A stretch of 8,610 nucleotides of DNA from an uncultured Armatimonadota bacterium (GTDB lineage Bacteria > Armatimonadota > Fimbriimonadia > Fimbriimonadales > Fimbriimonadaceae), in assembly GCA_946478935.1 (NCBI GenBank), contig CAMLEL010000078.1:1-8610 (forward strand). The letters are read 5' to 3'. The translations under genes were made by a program, and so were the position numbers. The notes under the pieces were generated by a model that had not been told where the DNA came from, did no database searches, and saw nothing but the letters and a program-made list of their open reading frames with translations. This document shows positions 1 through 6,221 of the stretch, piece by piece. Each line of letters starts with the position of its first letter. Position 1 is the stretch's first letter.

Positions 1-951
1 ATGAGTGGACCCCCTACCTGCCTCCGAGACAGAGGCAAGCGCGATGCCAACCGCATAGGCGCCATCCACACCAGAAACTGCTGGTTTCGCTCCAGAGGCA
101 ACCGCGTCCACAATCCCCCGAAGTTGCTTGAAATAGGGATCGTCCATCGCTGATATGGCACCGTCCAAAAATGTCTTGCCCTCAATCACTGTCCGGAGAG
201 CCGCATTCTGGCGGGAATCGTGCTGGATCAAACCTTTGCTGCCAGCAACTTCAAAGGTCGTCCGAAAGCCGCCAGGATCCATCCAGGTTGCTTCCACATG
301 GGCCACCGCACCAGATTCGAACGTCAGCGTCGTTAGTGCGTAGTCGGGGCCGGACCCTGCCTGAATGCCAACCGACCTTGCGTACAAGTGTTTGACTTCA
401 CCAAGTGTCCAGCGCAGCCAGTCGAAGTCGTGCACGGCAAGATCGAGCAGAACGCCTCCCGATCGCTCATGGTCTTGAAACCAGCCACGGGAGCCCATCG
501 GCGCGATTCCCCCTCGCCGGGTGCGGGCAGCGGCCGGATTGCCGATTGCGCCGGATGCAACTAATCGGTGCCCGGTGGCAAAGTCGGGAAAGAATCGAAC
601 AACCTGACCGGTTGCCAAAAGCACATTGGCTTGGTCAGCCGCCTGAATCAGCTTTCGACAATCCTCCATCGTGCGGGCAAGCGGCTTTTCGATAAAGACC
701 GCACGTCCTGCTGCAATCGCCATCAGGCCTGTTTCTAAGTGCAGGTCAGTCGGGAGGCATACGTCGATAAGGTCGCACTGCTGGATCACTGCTTCCATTG
801 AAGCAAGAGGAGTCGCAGACCACTGCTTTGCGTAAGCATCGCTCTTCTCTGGAAGCGGGTCGAAGAAGCTCAGCTCTACGTCCGACATTTTTCGATACTG
901 GCGAGCATGGACATTCCCCATCCCGCCCGCGCCCAAAATTCCAACCCGCAT
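1..951 (-). CDS. Gfo/Idh/MocA-family NAD(P)-dependent oxidoreductase (3' end outside window)
   Basis: The minus strand is open for 317 codons from an ATG at 951 to the left edge, with no stop. The protein has a Rossmann dinucleotide fold at its N-terminus: VGILGAGGMG at residues 3-12, with the GxGxxG nucleotide loop. The family EKP motif is at 88-90, where the lysine contacts cofactor and substrate. GGVLLDLAVHDFDWLRW at 165-181 carries the conserved Asp and the catalytic-type His174 of the C-terminal alpha/beta domain. The end of the visible sequence resembles the final helix of the family (usually 330-370 residues), so only a short tail should be missing. The family oxidises or reduces sugars, inositols and related compounds in the cytoplasm; the substrate cannot be read from sequence. 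Its ATG overlaps the TGA of the upstream amidase by one base (TGATG), so the two are almost certainly translated from one mRNA. The link to cell-wall sugar metabolism is inferred from that neighbour only. Confidence 0.93.
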   Translation of the reverse strand, partial: MRVGILGAGGMGNVHARQYRKMSDVELSFFDPLPEKSDAYAKQWSATPLASMEAVIQQCDLIDVCLPTDLHLETGLMAIAAGRAVFIEKPLARTMEDCRKLIQAADQANVLLATGQVVRFFPDFATGHRLVASGAIGNPAAARTRRGGIAPMGSRGWFQDHERSGGVLLDLAVHDFDWLRWTLGEVKHLYARSVGIQAGSGPDYALTTLTFESGAVAHVEATWMDPGGFRTTFEVAGSKGLIQHDSRQNAALRTVIEGKTFLDGAISAMDDPYFKQLRGIVDAVASGAKPAVSGVDGAYAVGIALASVSEAGRGSTH

Positions 952-1367
952 CACGGCCACACTTCCAGTTCAGCCAAAGTCGCGAACTCTTGCATGGGAA
1001 ATCCGCTTGGGTCATCCTTCCGGCCCGGCGAAATCGCCTCATGACTGGTGACATACCTCAGATTTGGAAATGCCGACTTTAACTTCTTGGCCACAAAAAC
1101 GGCGGATTGGATCTGCTCGGAAGTAAAAGGGTCCACGCCGTCGTTCAGATTTACAAAGCTGATGCCGACCGAGTATTCGTTGACTCCAGCTCCTTGAGGG
1201 CCCTTGGACTGTCCCGCATGGAAAGCCGCATCCACAGGAGAGACGCATTGAGTTGCCGAACCATCCCGGTCGATGAGAAAGTGATAGCTGAATCCGCGCT
1301 CTCGCAAGATTGCGAGCGCGCCCTTGAGCGTCGGTTCCACGGTGGCATGCACCACCAAGGTGTCCAC
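951..1367 (-). CDS. N-acetylmuramoyl-L-alanine amidase, AmpD/PGRP (Amidase_2) type
   Basis: A 138-residue protein from a GTG at 1367. Amidases of this fold cleave the bond between N-acetylmuramic acid and L-alanine in peptidoglycan or its fragments. The zinc site is visible: His7 in LVVHAT, His109 in VTSHEAISPGRKDDP, and Asp119 ten residues after His109. Lys117, eight after His109, matches the catalytic lysine. This H-x7-K-x-D spacing equals that of AmpD (His154, Lys162, Asp164). An AFHAG motif at 48-52 is also typical. There is no signal peptide, so as annotated it would act in the cytoplasm on recycled muropeptides. The start is doubtful: 21 codons upstream of the GTG remain open and read like the usual amidase N-terminus (IEYLSPPLENRK), but contain no ATG, GTG or TTG and end at the TAG of the zinc-ribbon gene in the same frame. 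The stop TGA overlaps the start of the downstream oxidoreductase by one base. The function is firm; the N-terminus is not. Confidence 0.88.
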   Translation of the reverse strand: MDTLVVHATVEPTLKGALAILRERGFSYHFLIDRDGSATQCVSPVDAAFHAGQSKGPQGAGVNEYSVGISFVNLNDGVDPFTSEQIQSAVFVAKKLKSAFPNLRYVTSHEAISPGRKDDPSGFPMQEFATLAELEVWP

Positions 1368-1430
1368 AACCGTGGTTGGCTTCCGCTTACGATTTTCGAG
1401 TGGTGGGCTGAGGTATTCGATTCCTAGTTT

Positions 1431-1658
1431 CTACCCGGTACTCGGCAGAGGTTTCTGGTCGAACTCAATCAAATCTCGTCTCGTTTCCACAACGGCAAGG
1501 TCCGAGGCAAGTCCATCGTGTGGACCCTCGCAGCATGCTTCGACGATTCCGCAGCCTTCACATCGATAATGCGCGCGCTCTTCTCGAACCGCGCGCCCAC
1601 ACTTAGGACACCTAGTTTCGCAAACCCTTAGCAAGCAATTCCCCCAAATCAAACGCAT
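1431..1658 (-). CDS. Small zinc-ribbon protein
   Basis: This 75-residue frame is supported by a compact cysteine pattern: RCPKCGRAV, then HYRCEGCGIVEACCEGP. That gives two CxxC knuckles about 17 residues apart, the geometry of a zinc ribbon, followed by a CCEG motif that I associate with small uncharacterised bacterial proteins. The specific function is unknown; nucleic-acid or protein binding is possible. The tail after the ribbon is acidic and looks unstructured. The start is uncertain. ATG at 1658 is used here. A TTG at 1634 preceded by a GGGGG tract five bases upstream would give 67 residues and still keep the whole ribbon. The frame stays open up to an ATG at 1775, but that part covers the pheT promoter region and does not look coding. 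The stop TAG (1431-1433) is in the same frame as the amidase downstream, 21 codons before its first possible start. The gene is divergent from pheT. Confidence 0.68.
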   Translation of the reverse strand: MRLIWGNCLLRVCETRCPKCGRAVREERAHYRCEGCGIVEACCEGPHDGLASDLAVVETRRDLIEFDQKPLPSTG

Positions 1659-1757
1659 TCGAAGGGACGATGCGTATTGATGAAAAGTATCGGGTTGTTT
1701 TACCGGTTTACTTAGCAGGCCGGGAAGCTGACCGGAGGGGCCCCAGCGCCGATCCAG

Positions 1758-1763
1758 TAAAAT
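1758..1763 (+). promoter_or_regulatory. -10-like hexamer TAAAAT before pheT
   Basis: CAGTAAAAT ends ten bases before the pheT ATG at 1774. There is no Shine-Dalgarno sequence in the 18 bases before the ATG and no good -35. Transcription starting six to ten bases after the hexamer would give an mRNA with almost no leader. The AGTANNNT form recurs before other genes in the window. Confidence 0.55.
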
Positions 1764-1773
1764 CTGCGTTCGC

Positions 1774-3813
1774 ATGAAGTTCCCGGTTTCGATGCTCCAC
1801 GACTACGTTCAGACCTCTCTCACGCCCGAGGCGCTGGGCGACCTGCTTACCATGGCGGGATTTGAGCTTGAAGGGATCGAGCAGGTCGATGGGGAAGCCG
1901 TGCTGGATATCAAGGTCGTTAGCAATCGCGGCGATGGCTTGAGCGTTTTTGGGCTCGCCCGAGAAGTCTTGGCAAAAGATTCCTCAAGCTCGCCAACGGA
2001 TCTGTACAAGCAAGCAGTTGCTGGTTTCGAATCTGAACAGCAGCGCGATTTCGAACTGCAATCAGCTGCCGCGACTGTCGAAGCACCCGAGTGTCACCGG
2101 TTTGCCTGCCGAGCCTTCACCGGGGTTGATTCAATTGGCACAAGTCCAGAATGGATGCAACAGCGTCTGCACCGGGCTGGCATGCGCCCAATCAGCATTT
2201 TGGTGGATCTCACAAACTACGTGATGCTCGAACTGGGTCAGCCTCTGCACGCCTTTGATCGTGACAAGCTTGCTGGCCGCGCCATCGTGGTTCGTCATGC
2301 CCGTCCCGGTGAAAAGCTCACGACCTTGAATGGTGTCGAGCATGAGCTTCATGGCCAAATGATGATCTGCGACACGGAGAAACCGGTCGGCGTTCCCGGC
2401 GTGATGGGCGGCTTGGAAACGGAAGTAACGGATGCAACAACGCACCTTTTACTTGAGTCCGCAAACTTCCTGAACACCAACGTCCGGAAAACGCGAAAGC
2501 AGCTCGGCTTGAACACGGAAGCGAGCTACCGCTTCGAGCGAAGCGTCGACCCGGATGGCGTGGTGCGGGCCATCCACCGGTTCACGGCGCTCCTACTGGA
2601 ATCTCAGCCTGACGTGACGGTTTCGAACATCGTTGACCACTATCCGGGCCGGAAGAATCCCGCCACACTCAAACTTCGCCTGTCTCGAACTGTAAAGCTC
2701 TTGGGGATGCCGGTGACTCAAGTAGAGGCTCTTCGCTACCTTACCAATCTGGGATTCCAAGCGAGTCTGGACACGGAGGGTGTGATCGACGTCCTCGTCC
2801 CGTCCTGGCGACCCGACATCGTCCGGGAAGACGATCTCGTCGAAGAGATTGGCCGGGTGCATGGCTATGAATTGATTCCCGAGGAGCTGCCGATCGGCCA
2901 CACTCCGGTCGGTGGTCCGCAAGGAATGCTCCTTCGGCAAGATCTGCTGCGCGAAGCGCTGGTCCGCACTGGGTACATCCAGATAATCAGCCACTCTCTG
3001 CGAGATCGGCATCCACTGGATTCGCCGGGCGAGGCAATCGGTCCCAAGAATCCCGCCTCGCCAGAAATGGCATGGCTCCGCAGTTCGTTATTGCCATCTC
3101 TGGCCGACGCGTCAGTCAGAAACGGGGGGAAAGACCTCCACCTCTTTGAAATCGGGACCGTGTTCTCCAGGCAAAACGGCGGCATCCTCGAACAGAAGAA
3201 GCTTGGAATTCTGTCGGTCGGTTTCTTGTATCCTGCAAGTTGGCAAAAGGGTGACATTCCCGCATCAGATTTCTTCAGCCTGAAAGGGGCGCTTTTATCT
3301 GCCTTTGACCAAGTCGGCATTGAAGCGAAGTTTCGCCCGCTTGAAACCCAAGACGCACGTTTCCATCCGACTCGTTGCGCCTCCATTTCGGTGGATGGTG
3401 CGCAAATCGGTGTGATGGGTCAAATCCATCCGAACTTGGCTGAATCGATCGGAGTCAACCCCGATGCGTACTTGGCCGAATTGGATGTCACGGCGCTGAC
3501 CGCCACGCATGAAATTGCATATCGACCAATCAGCCGCAACCCAGCGGTGCGCCGAGACATCAGCTTTGAAGTCGCCAAAACCACGCCTTTCCAAGAGATC
3601 GAACAATCGATCGTCTCATCCTGTGGAGACGTTCTGGAGCGGCACTGGCTCTTCGACGTCTATGAAGGCAAGGGAATCGAGGAAGGGAATCGATCACTGA
3701 GCGTCGCGCTGCAACTTCGAAAGCCGGGCGAGAACTTTACGGATGAGGAAGCGAACCAGGTGCGGGAGCGTGCCGTTGAGGGGCTCGTCGCGCTGGGGGC
3801 GAAACCGCGATAA
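1774..3813 (+). CDS. pheT: Phenylalanine--tRNA ligase beta subunit, short form
   Basis: A 679-residue PheT. With the alpha subunit PheS it forms the cytoplasmic heterotetramer that charges tRNA-Phe. The N-terminal segment (MKFPVSMLHDYV, then LLTMAGFELEGIEQVDG) runs directly into DIKVVSNRGDGLSVFGLAREV at 45-65. In E. coli PheT (about 795 residues) roughly 110 residues lie between these two blocks and form the OB-fold tRNA-binding (EMAP-II-like) domain; here they are absent. The B3/B4 editing region follows at about 105-290, with VDLTNYVMLELGQPLHAFD at 144-162 and NTEASYRFERSVDP at 247-260. B5 is at about 295-370 (LVPSWRPDIVREDDLVEEIGR). The catalytic-like core runs to about 575. A complete FDX-ACB anticodon-binding domain is at about 584-678 (YRPISRNPAVRRDISFEV, FDVYEGKGIEEG). 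pheS is not next to it: upstream is a divergent gene and downstream a convergent one. The last 77 bases overlap the tail of the membrane protein gene on the other strand. Confidence 0.97.
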   Translation: MKFPVSMLHDYVQTSLTPEALGDLLTMAGFELEGIEQVDGEAVLDIKVVSNRGDGLSVFGLAREVLAKDSSSSPTDLYKQAVAGFESEQQRDFELQSAAATVEAPECHRFACRAFTGVDSIGTSPEWMQQRLHRAGMRPISILVDLTNYVMLELGQPLHAFDRDKLAGRAIVVRHARPGEKLTTLNGVEHELHGQMMICDTEKPVGVPGVMGGLETEVTDATTHLLLESANFLNTNVRKTRKQLGLNTEASYRFERSVDPDGVVRAIHRFTALLLESQPDVTVSNIVDHYPGRKNPATLKLRLSRTVKLLGMPVTQVEALRYLTNLGFQASLDTEGVIDVLVPSWRPDIVREDDLVEEIGRVHGYELIPEELPIGHTPVGGPQGMLLRQDLLREALVRTGYIQIISHSLRDRHPLDSPGEAIGPKNPASPEMAWLRSSLLPSLADASVRNGGKDLHLFEIGTVFSRQNGGILEQKKLGILSVGFLYPASWQKGDIPASDFFSLKGALLSAFDQVGIEAKFRPLETQDARFHPTRCASISVDGAQIGVMGQIHPNLAESIGVNPDAYLAELDVTALTATHEIAYRPISRNPAVRRDISFEVAKTTPFQEIEQSIVSSCGDVLERHWLFDVYEGKGIEEGNRSLSVALQLRKPGENFTDEEANQVRERAVEGLVALGAKPR

Positions 3814-5110
3814 CCGCCAATTCCCAGGCACCCCAGGCCAAGATTGCGACAAAGAGCGATCTCAGCGCCATTGGCCAATAGTGATAGTGCTCGAACTGAT
3901 TCAGCCAAGCCATCGGCAGGTAAGCCAACACAGAAAGGGCATAGCCCGTCAATGCCAGAACCCAATGTCTCGATGCTGCCAAAAAGCCAGCGAAATTGGA
4001 ATAGGTCTGCCAGATCGTCCCGTAGAGTTGGCTTGTTAGGAATAGCGACAGGCCCAAATCCAGGACACGGATCAGCATGTAGAGCGACCCGGCGCATGGA
4101 AGGATGTAAGCAGAAAGCGACATGAACACGCCCGGCCCGTTGCGAAACTGCTGCTCCTGATAGCCAGAAGAGCCATCGGGCAGAACCAGCTTTCTCAAAA
4201 TCAGGTAGCCCACGAGTAGGATCCAAAAGCCAATCTGCCAGCCCCAGCGAACTTGGTATCGCTGTAGTTTCAAGGAGATCGCAACCCCCAGCAACGCCGC
4301 CGGCAGCATGACTGCCTGCTCATAGCTCCCCAGCGCCAGGGCAAGAGCAGCAATGCTCAAGACAGCCCAAAGCCAGCCTTGTCCGCCGGAGGCTCTCGTT
4401 TCCAAGACGCTGCTTCGAGTTCCAGCAGGTTCATCGAGCGAAGTCGGGAGAGGCTCCTTTCGGACCGCCCCAAGTCGCTCATATCTTGCGTACGCTGCCA
4501 TGGCGACCAAACCAAACACCGTCATGGTCGAAGCCGTTCGGCCCGGAATCCAATCGACCATTCGAAAGTGCAGCGCAGCTTGCCCCGCAATTTCCCAAGC
4601 CAATAGAGAAAAAGCGCCGATGGCAGGTAGCCATTGCTTCAGGCGGAAGCCATGCCGGAAGAAACCCAAGAATCCGACTGCCAAGCCCGTGTAGAAGGTG
4701 AGCGAACCGATCTCCGGACCCCAGCTTCCATGCCACATGGCGAACAGCAGAACCCCGCCGAGGGTGATCGGAATGCTGTCCGTGAGCTCCCGCAACAGCC
4801 AGGCAAGTCCCAAAATGCAGAGGCAGCACAGCAGAGCGTTGGTCGCCCCGTATCCGGCCGCGGAATTCCCATAGACCGCATTGTCGAATTCAAAGACCAG
4901 TGTAGAGATCGGCCGATAAAAGTGATTGCCGAGTGGCCAGTCGCCCGTAAACCAATGCAAGGGATTTTGCACCTCACGGATCACTTTGATGAGGTAGGCG
5001 GTATCTGTATCCGCCAACATGGACGGCGCTGAGGAGCGGCCGACGAAGACAGGCAGACACAAGAGGATCGACGCGATCCAAACAAAGCCCCACCGCCTCA
5101 TGGCGAGCAT
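3737..5110 (-). CDS. Polytopic membrane protein, possible GT-C-type glycosyltransferase
   Basis: A 457-residue integral membrane protein with about ten or more hydrophobic helices, for example at about 7-23, 91-106, 113-126, 136-151, 247-261, 266-281, 290-307, 385-402 and 417-437. After the first helix comes an extracytoplasmic-type loop with acidic ADTDTAYL (33-40) and HWFTGDWPLGNHFYRPIS (52-69). An acidic residue and an FYRP motif in the first loop are typical of GT-C-fold sugar transferases and related membrane proteins that use lipid-linked sugars. Later motifs are YEQAVMLPA (263-271) and FEHYHYWPM (406-414). Substrate and reaction cannot be assigned. Residues from about 210 to 245 form a polar, probably cytoplasmic, loop. 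The C-terminal 25 residues (PPARRAPQRHAPAPG and neighbours) are basic and proline-rich and are encoded antisense to the end of pheT, so they may be a late extension. A second ATG three codons in (5099-5101) may be the true start, because a CATAAT hexamer lies seven bases upstream of it. Confidence 0.8.
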   Translation of the reverse strand: MLAMRRWGFVWIASILLCLPVFVGRSSAPSMLADTDTAYLIKVIREVQNPLHWFTGDWPLGNHFYRPISTLVFEFDNAVYGNSAAGYGATNALLCCLCILGLAWLLRELTDSIPITLGGVLLFAMWHGSWGPEIGSLTFYTGLAVGFLGFFRHGFRLKQWLPAIGAFSLLAWEIAGQAALHFRMVDWIPGRTASTMTVFGLVAMAAYARYERLGAVRKEPLPTSLDEPAGTRSSVLETRASGGQGWLWAVLSIAALALALGSYEQAVMLPAALLGVAISLKLQRYQVRWGWQIGFWILLVGYLILRKLVLPDGSSGYQEQQFRNGPGVFMSLSAYILPCAGSLYMLIRVLDLGLSLFLTSQLYGTIWQTYSNFAGFLAASRHWVLALTGYALSVLAYLPMAWLNQFEHYHYWPMALRSLFVAILAWGAWELAVIAVSPPARRAPQRHAPAPGSLPHP

Positions 5111-5114
5111 TATG
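5109..5114 (-). promoter_or_regulatory. CATAAT -10-like hexamer for the membrane protein gene
   Basis: On the minus strand CATAAT matches the -10 consensus at five of six bases and lies seven bases before an in-frame ATG at 5101-5099. It overlaps the longer start at 5110. If it is used, the mRNA would begin near the second ATG. An alternative hexamer TACCGT (5121-5126) lies ten bases before the first ATG. Either way the 59 bases between this gene and the thioredoxin gene must hold promoters for both directions. Confidence 0.4.
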
Positions 5115-5151
5115 GCCCGAACGGTAGGGAACGCACAGAGTCAAACTGGAG

Positions 5152-5157
5152 TAACCT
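5152..5157 (+). promoter_or_regulatory. -10-like hexamer TAACCT before the thioredoxin gene
   Basis: GGAGTAACCT ends 12 bases before the ATG at 5170. It has the same AGTANNNT form as the elements before pheT, osmC and mutM. A weak AGGG (5159-5162) seven bases before the ATG could serve as a ribosome site, so this is the least clearly leaderless of the set. No -35 match is seen. Confidence 0.42.
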
Positions 5158-5169
5158 TAGGGTCAAGCC

Positions 5170-5679
5170 ATGAAGAAATTCGCACTGATCCCAATTCTCG
5201 CGCTCTTTACCTGTGCGATGGCGCAGTTCCCAGTCACCTCATTCAAGAACAAGCCGATGCCGTCGTTCAAACTCGTTGATACGAACGGCAAGTCCATGAC
5301 CAACGCCTCCCTCAAGGGAAAGGTCTACCTCGTTGATTTCTGGGCTACCTGGTGTGGACCCTGCAAAGCAGCGATGCCCACCATGCAGAAGCTTCACAAC
5401 AAGTACAAATCGAAGGGCTTCATGGTCATCGGTGCGAACATCCTGGAGCGAGGCGGCGACAAGGCTGCCATTGCCGGAAAGTTCAAGTCGGCTGCCAAGT
5501 TGAATTACGTCTTCGCCAAGAACACGCCGGAAGCCGAGAAGTTGGCCGACAAGCTCAAGATTCAGGGCATCCCAACGTTCCTCCTCGTCGATCGCAAGGG
5601 TGTGATCCGCCACGTTGAAGTTGGCTTCAGCGCAAGCCACGAGGCCGAACTCGCCAAAAAGATCGAGTCGCTCCTTTAA
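5170..5679 (+). CDS. Secreted TlpA/ResA-like thioredoxin-fold disulfide reductase
   Basis: A 169-residue protein with a short signal peptide: MKK, a hydrophobic core (FALIPILALFTCAMA), and cleavage likely after Ala18. A cysteine in the core (Cys15) is not in a convincing lipobox, so secretion is preferred over a lipoprotein. The mature part is a complete thioredoxin fold of the AhpC/TSA-Redoxin kind: MPSFKLVDTNGK (30-41), VYLVDFWATWCGPCKAAMP with the redox WCGPC at 61-65, and the cis-proline loop QGIPTFLLVDRKG at 132-144 (Pro135). Such proteins keep extracytoplasmic thiols reduced, for instance in cytochrome c maturation, or pass on electrons; no cytochrome gene is visible here to choose a role. 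Lysine is coded almost always as AAG. The gene is divergent from the membrane protein and is followed by a perfect hairpin before osmC. Confidence 0.93.
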   Translation: MKKFALIPILALFTCAMAQFPVTSFKNKPMPSFKLVDTNGKSMTNASLKGKVYLVDFWATWCGPCKAAMPTMQKLHNKYKSKGFMVIGANILERGGDKAAIAGKFKSAAKLNYVFAKNTPEAEKLADKLKIQGIPTFLLVDRKGVIRHVEVGFSASHEAELAKKIESLL

Positions 5680-5684
5680 AGGAG
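5671..5684. repeat. 14-base perfect palindrome over the thioredoxin stop codon
   Basis: CTCCTTTAAAGGAG equals its own reverse complement and contains the TAA stop at 5677-5679. With no loop it is a poor RNA hairpin; it could be a protein-binding site or chance. Confidence 0.45.
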
Positions 5685-5690
5685 AATCTG

Positions 5691-5715
5691 CCTTCCTGCC
5701 AGTTCGGCAGGAAGG
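5691..5715 (+). terminator. Hairpin between the thioredoxin and osmC genes (terminator-like)
   Basis: CCTTCCTGCC (5691-5700), loop AGTTC, and GGCAGGAAGG (5706-5715) make a perfect 10-base-pair stem with a five-base loop. It can be extended by two wobble pairs and one C-G pair. It lies 11 bases after the thioredoxin stop. The downstream sequence TGGCCATTCT has no real T-run, so it is not a classical intrinsic terminator. It may act as a weak terminator or a 3'-end stabiliser. It ends 12 bases before the osmC -10-like hexamer. Confidence 0.6.
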
Positions 5716-5727
5716 TGGCCATTCTAG

Positions 5728-5733
5728 TAAACT
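5728..5733 (+). promoter_or_regulatory. -10-like hexamer TAAACT before osmC
   Basis: CTAGTAAACT ends six bases before the ATG at 5740, which puts the expected transcription start on the ATG itself. No Shine-Dalgarno sequence is present. This is the clearest leaderless candidate in the window and supports the 5740 start over the internal ATG at 5749. Confidence 0.6.
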
Positions 5734-5739
5734 TCCTGC

Positions 5740-6195
5740 ATGGCAAGCATGCATGAGTATCCGGTGTCTGTCGAGTGGAACGGTGGTCGAAGCGGCGGCG
5801 GGAAAGCAGTGGGAGACCGCTCCAAAGTGTCCGTTGACGTCAGCGTTCCGCCGGAGTTCCAGGGCCCAGGAAATGGCACCAACCCCGAAGAACTCCTGAC
5901 GTCCGCCATCGCGAGCTGCTATGCGATGACTTTTGGAATCATTGCTGAGAACCAGAAACTTCCCATCACGAGCCTGGCCGTCAAAGCGGTTGGCGAAGTC
6001 GAGCAAGCTGGTATGCAATTCACCTACCGCAAGATCACCCTCCGACCCCGGATAGGCGTGGCATCGAATATCACTGATGATCAGCTTGCGAAGGTTAATG
6101 ATATGTCTCACCGCGCAGACAGCTACTGCATCATCACCAACGCGGTCCGGGGCAAGGTCGAGATTGCCGTAGAACAAGAAATCGTGCGCGAATAG
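5740..6195 (+). CDS. OsmC/Ohr-family peroxidase
   Basis: A 151-residue cytoplasmic protein of the OsmC/Ohr family, which are thiol peroxidases that reduce organic hydroperoxides, often with lipoyl or small-thiol reductants. The family signature is clear: NPEELLTSAIASCYAMTFG at 48-66 holds the peroxidatic Cys60 with conserved acidic residues just before it, and RADSYCIITNAVRG at 125-138 holds the resolving Cys130. The central TYRKITLRPRIG segment is the usual strand before the second helix. The length is normal. The sequence is nearer the general OsmC group (SAIASCYAMT, then SYCIITNAV) than Ohr proper, but without alignment I do not give a symbol. The start at 5740 fits the promoter hexamer; the fourth codon is also ATG. 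A 12-base palindrome overlaps its TAG stop. An antioxidant role suits the neighbouring thioredoxin and DNA glycosylase. Confidence 0.93.
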   Translation: MASMHEYPVSVEWNGGRSGGGKAVGDRSKVSVDVSVPPEFQGPGNGTNPEELLTSAIASCYAMTFGIIAENQKLPITSLAVKAVGEVEQAGMQFTYRKITLRPRIGVASNITDDQLAKVNDMSHRADSYCIITNAVRGKVEIAVEQEIVRE

Positions 6196-6205
6196 ACCCG
6201 GGTCT
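6194..6205. repeat. 12-base perfect palindrome at the osmC stop
   Basis: AGACCCGGGTCT is self-complementary and begins within the TAG stop (6193-6195). As a loopless palindrome it is not a good terminator. Palindromes of this length occur by chance a couple of times in a window this size. Confidence 0.35.
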
Positions 6206-6221
6206 CAATCGCCGCGAGAGT

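Noticed and set aside
155..695. Plus-strand open frames of 62 to 96 codons near the left edge
   Set aside because: They are antisense or shifted shadows of the oxidoreductase, which is open on the minus strand through the whole region.
746..1054. Minus-strand 102-codon frame overlapping the oxidoreductase start
   Set aside because: It is out of frame with both the amidase and the oxidoreductase, whose motifs are clear on this stretch.
1659..1775. N-terminal extension of the zinc-ribbon frame to an ATG at 1775
   Set aside because: The extra 39 residues have no conserved look, and the start would overlap the pheT ATG and its promoter element on the opposite strand.
2593..3386. Minus-strand open frames of 139 and 173 codons opposite pheT
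   Set aside because: The pheT frame here carries unmistakable family motifs and the antisense proteins show nothing recognisable.
5170..5217. Lipoprotein reading of the thioredoxin signal peptide at Cys15
   Set aside because: The residues before Cys15 (LFTC) fit a lipobox poorly, while AMAQ gives a good standard cleavage site just after.
5728..5754. Alternative osmC start at the internal ATG at 5749
   Set aside because: The TAAACT hexamer lies six bases before the ATG at 5740, matching the other genes better. The difference is only three residues and cannot be excluded.
5239..6177. 312-codon minus-strand open frame opposite the thioredoxin and osmC genes
   Set aside because: It is antisense to two well-recognised genes and spans their intergenic hairpin. 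Its protein shows no domain or motif. Long antisense frames are common at this GC content.
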